From positions 1,612,001 through 1,676,000 of the forward strand of contig JAVXUO010001311.1 in the NCBI GenBank assembly GCA_033065855.1: 64,000 bases of DNA, in the 5' to 3' direction. The translations under genes were made by a program, and so were the position numbers. Position 1 is the stretch's first letter. Every line of letters begins with the position of its first letter. Under the pieces are notes generated by a model. The model was not told the DNA's origin. It did not search any database and worked only from the letters and a program-made list of their open reading frames with translations. Below are positions 57,475 to 64,000 of this stretch, in pieces. Source of the DNA: Escallonia rubra. Taxonomy: Eukaryota > Streptophyta > Magnoliopsida > Escalloniales > Escalloniaceae.

Positions 57475-58130
57475 CAACGCAGATAATTGTACATTGTGTT
57501 TAAAAATCGTAATGTCACGTGTTACTCCAAAGTGATCCGAATGTAATGTCTGAGAAAGTATAGATGCACGGTGCTTGTAGAGTTTATTCAAGGAATTTTA
57601 TCGAGAGTTTCACAGAATGTTTGCATGTCACAGGATTGTAGATTACGACAAGGATCTATGCAAACTTACATATGGGGAGTCAAGGTAAGTTAACTATGAG
57701 TGAGTAATATGATGCCTCGCTCACGTCAAGCATTCATACTCTTCTTAGGTGATTCCGACAATGGTAATTTATAGTTGGCTTTTGGTGCAGAACACTATGT
57801 TGATGATCTTAGTCCTGGCGTCCAAAATGTACCATCTTGATTTCTTATCATCGGCCAATAGACACCCATGTCACCCAAGGTCGCTTTCAAACTCAAGTCT
57901 ACAACAACCTTAACCCAAATCAAACCTTAACCGAAATTTTAAAAAAGAATCGAAACTCATTACTTTTCAATTGTCGGTATTAAATTTAGATCCGATGCAA
58001 TCCCTACAAAGTGTGATAGACGGCATCCTACTCTGGTGAAGAAGATCCAAATTTAAATAGACAGTTCCGTCGTTTAATTTTTTCTTTAACATCAACTTTT
58101 GATGAACTTCATGTGCAATGCTACAAAGCT
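57475..58130 (+). repeat. tandem duplication, copy B (right part)
   Basis: Continues copy B, whose left 40 bases are at 54763-54803, after the LTR-like insertion. It matches copy A from 52343 to about 52523, from 53912 to 54171, and from 54580 to 54745, without the two insertions of copy A. It shows what the segment looked like before those insertions. Confidence 0.8.
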
Positions 58131-59099
58131 AAAATAAAAAATAAAAATAAAAAAATAGTGTGCTCACGCTTTCCTCAAGATTTACTATTTTCATACATTT
58201 GAAGATTGGTTCTCTAAGTATGTGTAGAACTAAAAATTTAAGGTTACTGAAAGTATTACTTTGGATGAGTATATAATTAATTAGTAAAAAAGTGTACAAA
58301 CTGTTTGACCTTATCTTGAACTAAATAGCAAGCATAGTTTACAAATATCGTTTGACAAGTTTGGTTTGGATAAACATAACAAATAAGGTCAGTGACATAT
58401 TCTATTTTTATATATACTAAAAATCTGACAGATATAAGAAAATGGAGAGAGTAATCTATCCTATTTTAAAGAAAGAGCACCGTGCTTTCAACTATATTCA
58501 TTCATGTTATACTAACTTCAAATTAAACGAAAAAGTTAATCAAAGTCATTTTTGAAATTTTTTAAATAACTAGCTAGTATAACATTTTAAATACGCTCAA
58601 CTCCACTACAGTTAAAACTTTTTCCACATTCCAGTTATTTCAAGTCTAACCACTCCACCCAAATATTTACCGTCCATATCTTTACTCCATTCATACTGCT
58701 TCTTTCATTTTGGTCTCCATGTTTCCTTTCTTATACTGTATCAATTAGATTTACATGTCTTTTTATTCCACACGCATCACGTGTGTTGACAACGGTAATA
58801 TATTTCGCTTTATTCGATAAATTTTTGCAATTTAATGCCGAATTGCTCTTTAAAAATGATTTCGCAATATTACCCTCGAAAGATAGCCAAAGCTCTTTGT
58901 ATAACGATAATTAATGGTCGCTAAATATAAGTGATTGACATCTTTGAACTTGTTAACATTTTTAACGATAAATTATAGTTTTTTTTTTTGGGCATTATTA
59001 AACAGTAGCCACTAAAAATAGTTTATAACCACGAAAGGCAACCGAGCTACGCAAGATTCCACAGACCACAATATACGGAGGGACTGGGGTCCACGAACT
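58131..59099. other. intergenic AT-rich sequence
   Basis: No gene is seen. A hairpin CACACG-CATCA-CGTGTG at 58770-58786 recalls a Helitron 3' stem but is not followed by CTRR. A GGTCGCTAAATATAAGT block near 58916 resembles the foldback elements at 49495-49985. Confidence 0.4.
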
Positions 59100-60652
59100 T
59101 GCAGCTATTTATATCCTCCACTGAGAAGCAACCACGTGTAACAAAAAAAATCCCAGCCATAAAAACTTCCCCCGCCAGAATTTTTTTTGCGCTGCACCAT
59201 CAGCCACGCGTTCACCACTCACTTAAAGACCCACTGCAAAACATCATGCACCGTTGATTCTCCCAGGCCCAACCAATCATCACCGTTGATATCCCAAATA
59301 GTGAGCTTGTGGATGTTGTCATTACCCGTGTGTATCTACGTTCCTTTCATATATTCATCGGGGAAATTGAACCTTTGAACGACCGCCTCTCACTTTTGCC
59401 TAGATTCTCTGTAGATTTGTCACCGGAATCTCGAACCGTACCGCCGGAACTCGGTGTTTCAACTCACTCGCTACCGAGGTATGATTCTCTCTCGCTGCTT
59501 AATGCATTACATGTTTTTGTTTTTGTTTTCTTTTTTACATTTCTTGGATTCTCTTCCATGCTAGAGAAAGAGAGAGCTGGCAAAAAAATGGAACTGCGTT
59601 GTTATCATTTATAACATTCCTGTCTGTGGAATATGATGTGAGTGGGTGTTTCTTGGAGATCGGTTCTCAGATTTACTGGGAGTGGGCACGTGGGTTCCTT
59701 AATTATTATGGAATTTAATAGTGGTGTCTGGACTATGAAGTCTCTACATCTTATCGAACTTTAGACAATTCATCAGGGATTTGAAAATCAGTGGCAGTGG
59801 CTGTTAATCTAAGTTGCCAGAGATTTGAAGGTGATCAATTCACCCAAGCATTAAAAGACTAAATGTAGGAGATGTAGAGTTTTGAGGGTGATTAGCTCAT
59901 TGTTTGCACTGATTTCTTGAATGGCCATTTAGTTGTTGTACATGTGGGTGATAGAGCTTCTTAGACTGAAGGTGTTAAACTTAAGTTTCATACCTCGAAT
60001 TCTTGAGTTTGGTACCTGGTTTAGGCCCGACCCAGAACAATCCACCAATTTTCAGGCCGTTGGTGGACTTTCCAAAGGTCGCCCGAAGTTCACTTGAACC
60101 CTTGGAGATGAATTTTGCTGTGATAGTGAATGTTAACCTCAGCCAAAGCGACAGAGCCATGAAAAACATGGAACAATTGAATCAAAAGGCCAAAAGTCGA
60201 GCCTTATACCTCAAGTGGACTCTCTCAAGTCCCATGCTAGACCTCTCCTATTAACGAAATTCAAAAGAATTTTGGTTCTATGATCTTTCGCTTAATGTGC
60301 AAATGGTTTTGGAAGGAACATTATCAACTAAGGTTAATGTTCTTAAAAAGTCAGGGATGGCCAATTTGAGGAGATAGGCTGATTATGCTAGTTTTCAATG
60401 ATTTAGCAAATCATCATTCCAGAACATATTTGTCTCAAGGTATTTGGTTTTTTATCAACATGTTTATATATCTAGCGTAACAAATGAAGTTTGTTGAGTA
60501 TTTGCTTAAACTAAAAATAACATCACCCTTGTCTTTACAGGACTTGCATATTGTGAGAGACCTCTCAAGCCTTAATATACCCTTTTCTGCTCAACGGCTT
60601 TTCTTTTTTGTTGGCTAAGGTTAGACTTGCATTATCTGCTCAACAACTCGGC
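59100..60652 (+). promoter_or_regulatory. SIGE promoter and 5' leader with a probable leader intron
   Basis: A TATA-like CTATTTATATCC at 59106 is followed by leader-like sequence. A good donor (ACCGAG/GTATG, intron from 59479) pairs with a good acceptor (CTTTACAG at 60533-60540), giving a non-coding first exon ending at 59478 and a second leader exon 60541-60652. No in-frame ATG lies between 60541 and the start codon at 60653, and a stop closes the frame at 60554. A leader intron of about 1.06 kb is inferred, not proven. Confidence 0.5.
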
Positions 60653-63574
60653 ATGGGAGTTGTGACTGTTTCTAGCTCTGCTGCACGGACTCCTTTGGGA
60701 TTGAGCACAAGATGCTCAGCACATCCATCTTCAACCAAGAGAGCACTAATATTGGCATTCAAATCTGATAAAACCAAGAATACAGCTTTGGCAGCACCCC
60801 AAGAATCTGTATGTATACCTGTAGAGATATCTAAAGAAAACCAAAAGAGACGGAGGCGAGTTAAAAAATCTTCTGAAAGAGTTCAAGCTTTACCTACCAC
60901 TGAAGCTTCTCCTTGTGCTTTGGAACTGGATTACAATGAAGCTGCTGCCAAACTCGAAAGTATATACAAGCTGAGCCCCACAATTTTTGAACCTGATACA
61001 AAAGAGGAAGATTGTGTGGTAAAGCCCGTACGACGAAGGAGGAAGAGGACTATTGATGACGAGAAGGCACAGAAGGGGCCTGCTGATAATGTAGTGAGGA
61101 GTCATACAAAGAATGTAAAAAGATTGAGTCTTGAGAGGAGGATTGCATTGAAAAGGAACAAAGATGATGAAGTGGTCACGTCTGCCCAGAGGAGCAGAAA
61201 TAGTGAGGATGATCAAGATGAAAAAATCAATAGATTGGTTAGGGAGTATTCAGTTTCTACAAACTTAGTCAGCTTAAACTGGAAGAAAATGAAGATCCCA
61301 CCTGTTCTTCCTTCTTCAGAGCACACTTGGTTGTTTAAGTTGATGCTACCAATGAAGGTGGGCCCTTATTTTCTTTTAACATCTTCTAAATGTTAATTGA
61401 AGTAAGCTTCTGAGTTTAAGTCTGTGATTTCTCTGGTAAGACTTGGTTGTATAATCAATTATCTTGATAAGATTTCTTCATCGTGTTTCAGGCAATACTT
61501 CCAGTGAAGGAGACCTTACAACATCAGCTGGAAAGAGAACCAACAGATGGTGAGTTAGCAGAGGCCGCAAACATGAAAGTTGGTCAACTAAGGAAATCCA
61601 TGGAAGTTGGACGAGCTGCCAGAAACAAACTGATTAAGGTCAGTAATGGCATTTTGCGTTAGATATGTACACGACTGAATTAAGTAAACCTCCCACATAC
61701 ATTTATTTTATGAATTAAAAGTGATTGAGAGACATGAACTTCTCTCTTTTCCTTTTTCTTTTTCTTTTTCTAGTTGATTATAGATTTGCCAACACCCAAC
61801 TAGTTTGGAATATAGGCTTAGTTGAGATTTTACAAGTTTGCCTATTTTTCATCTCCAGTAGAATATAGTTTCCAGAAAACCATAGTTAGCATTTACTTGT
61901 GGAATCAAACCACATTCTCAAATTTTGCACCAAGTGCACCTGCGTCTGTAGCAGCAGGATTTAACTGTGCTCAGAACTCCTTTTAAATCTATCTCGTTGA
62001 CCATACCACTTGTAATGGAAATTACTTAATTACTTATAATGTGACCAGATATATGCTGCATAATTATGTCAAGCTAACTGCATAGTCTTGACAATATTGT
62101 TTTGCAGCACAATCTTCGACTTGTCTTGTTTGTCATGAACAAATACTTTCAAGAGTTTTCAAATGGCCCCAACTTCCACGACCTCTGTCAGGCAGGAGTG
62201 AAGGGTCTTATTACCGCGATTGATCGCTTTGAATCTAAGAGGAGATTGCGGCTCTCGACATATGGCTTGTTTTGGATTAGGCACACCATTATACGTTCTA
62301 TGACGCTCTCAAGCTTCACACGAGTTTCCTTTGGCCTCGAGTCGGTATGTTAACTCCCTGCTCTTGTCATTGATTGTAGCATGATGATCACCATTGAACT
62401 TTTGCTACATCCCAGCACCCATCACTGCTTTTTGTTTGAAAAAATTTGGTGCCAGCGCAGTTCATTTGTTGAGAGGGTCAATCAATCATCAGAATTGAGA
62501 ATGAAACTTGGAAACTTTTGGGCATAATTGAAATAAACTTCCAGGGTATGGGTAAAACATGTTCATGAGTTTCAAATTATTTCATAGGTAATTTAAGTTT
62601 TGCCAGTCTTTGAAGTGTTTCGGATACTATTGAAAGTTGGTACATGAATCTTTTGCAGCTCAGTTTGCCTGCATCTTGCAAATGATTTTGGCTTGACTTT
62701 TGAACTACTACTGCAGGTTAGAGTGGAAATCCAAAGAGCTAAATTAGAATTGATGTTTGAGCTACATAGAATGCCAACTGAGGATGAGATAATAAATAAA
62801 GTTGGACTATCCCCGGAGAGATACCATGATGTGATGAAGGCTTCAAAGCCCGTTTTCTCTCTCCATGCAAGGTATTCAGTGACGCAAGAAGAGTTCATCA
62901 GTGGGATTACTGATGTTGATGGTGCTGGAGGCGATAAGAGGAGGCAGCCTGCTCTTCTAAGGCTTGCTCTTGATGATGTGGTAATTATTGTTTTCCTTAA
63001 CCTTGTACATGGTACATAAACTCAAGTTATACAAGCATTCTGATAGCGATATGGCCCCATTCTTAGAAAAATTTCCTTTGAGAGGAGAGCTGAAATTCAA
63101 TATCGATTATTTGCTGGACAAGTCCCCCTCTTACATCTGAGTAGAAATGGGGGGTTCGAGGGAGAGAGAAGGCTACCTTCTGTGCTCCCAGCCTTTCAGG
63201 CCCACCTACCCTTCGATGGGCCAACAATGAGTACCAAATTTGCCACGAGAGAGGTTTCTTTGAAAAACTTCCGTCGAGTTCTTTTTTGTCCTTAAAATAA
63301 TTGGTTCAGTGAGTAGTGTGAATAGCGGTTCTCAACAATAATAGTACTTACCCTGTCTCTTGATATCCTTATGCAGCTTGATTCTCTGAAGCCAAAGGAG
63401 AGCTTGGTGATCAGACAAAGATATGGGCTAGACGGGAAAGGTGATAGAACGTTAGGAGAGATTGCGGGAAACTTAAATATCTCGAGAGAAATGGTTCGGA
63501 AGCATGAAGTAAAGGCTCTGATGAAGCTCAAGCATCCAGCTCGAGTGGATTATCTTCGCCGATATATCCTCTAA
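60653..63574 (+). CDS. SIGE: plastid RNA polymerase sigma factor SIGE (SIG5)
   Basis: Nucleus-encoded sigma-70 factor that directs the bacterial-type plastid RNA polymerase to promoters. In Arabidopsis the orthologue is induced by blue light and stress and drives the psbD blue-light promoter. Exons 60653-61357, 61492-61638, 62108-62344, 62717-62980 and 63377-63574 join in phase 0 to 516 residues, close to the Arabidopsis length. The N-terminus [17 protein letters not shown] matches the SIGE plastid transit peptide start. [18 protein letters not shown] is at about 109-126 and [16 protein letters not shown] at about 215-232. Region 2 is at about 285-360 ([50 protein letters not shown]), region 3 at about 364-430, and region 4 at about 450-516 ([38 protein letters not shown]), with its helix-turn-helix. 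All key parts look intact. Confidence 0.96.
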
Positions 63575-64000
63575 ATCAAGAAACCAACTTCATTTGCCTG
63601 TCTATTCGATAATTGTTCCACTCCTCGTTCCTTTGGAACAGTATCATTTCTGTATACTAGTTGTATATGATCGTTTTGTATCATAGTTCCAGGTTACACG
63701 AGCATAGAAATCACATACAACATAAGTCAACCTAATACGAGTTCACGTCGCAACCTGCAGGCGTATACGTGTGACTTGTGATCCACCTTTCCCCTCTGTA
63801 ATTATGTCGTTACTTTATACTGTCCGGTATATGACCTTCAGATGAGCTTCTGTAATAACATTGAGTACAGAAAAGTCTGAAATTGCCATGTTTGCTACCT
63901 CTTCAGGAGTATTCTACGGTCAAACTCAAGTTTCAAAGCAGCTCCCTTTTGTCTGTTTGGTGCATTATAGCTGGAAGCTCTGGGAATTTTCCTTTTGCTG
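63575..64000. other. 3' flank of SIGE
   Basis: Probable 3' untranslated and intergenic sequence. No further gene is visible before the window ends. Confidence 0.4.

Overview
The window is nuclear DNA from a flowering plant, most likely a eudicot. It carries GT-AG split genes for plant-only proteins (a stomatal bHLH factor, a WRKY factor, a plastid sigma factor), AT-rich intergenic DNA and many plant transposon families. The species cannot be fixed from sequence alone.

Four intact-looking host genes are present. (1) 17840-25510, + strand: dihydrofolate synthase (DHFS/FolC type), ten coding exons, predicted mitochondrial. (2) 41395-43603, + strand: SPEECHLESS (SPCH), three exons, the bHLH factor that starts the stomatal lineage. 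(3) 51608-50321, - strand: a group III WRKY factor of the WRKY41/53/30 type, three exons. (4) 60653-63574, + strand: SIGE (SIG5), a nucleus-encoded sigma factor of the plastid RNA polymerase, five coding exons behind a probable 5' leader intron. All four reading frames close across the proposed junctions. They belong to unrelated pathways (folate synthesis, stomatal development, stress transcription, plastid transcription), so their proximity suggests no functional unit. A decayed P4-ATPase (ALA type) gene copy lies on the - strand at about 310-1700.

The rest is mostly mobile DNA. 1-10 kb: two Helitrons end to end (2538-5009 and to 7470) and members of a Tourist-like MITE family. 10.8-15 kb: a 1.3-kb element with terminal inverted repeats, a Copia fossil apparently interrupted by a CACTA terminus, and another MITE. 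15080-17493: a solo LTR with perfect 5-bp target repeats just upstream of DHFS. 25.9-28 kb: a hAT-like element, a Helitron 3' end and another TIR element. 28-41 kb: mostly unassigned, with a SINE in a perfect 14-bp target duplication at 39862-40087. 43.6-50.3 kb: mostly unassigned, with small MITEs.

52.2-58.1 kb is the most informative accessory region. An old tandem duplication of a roughly 1-kb intergenic segment has received three different insertions, and each copy shows the other's empty site. They are a 1.39-kb element with a CAC-rich minisatellite, a 396-bp MITE, and a 2666-bp LTR-like unit flanked by ACTAC that contains GC-rich tandem arrays, including a 169-bp repeat.
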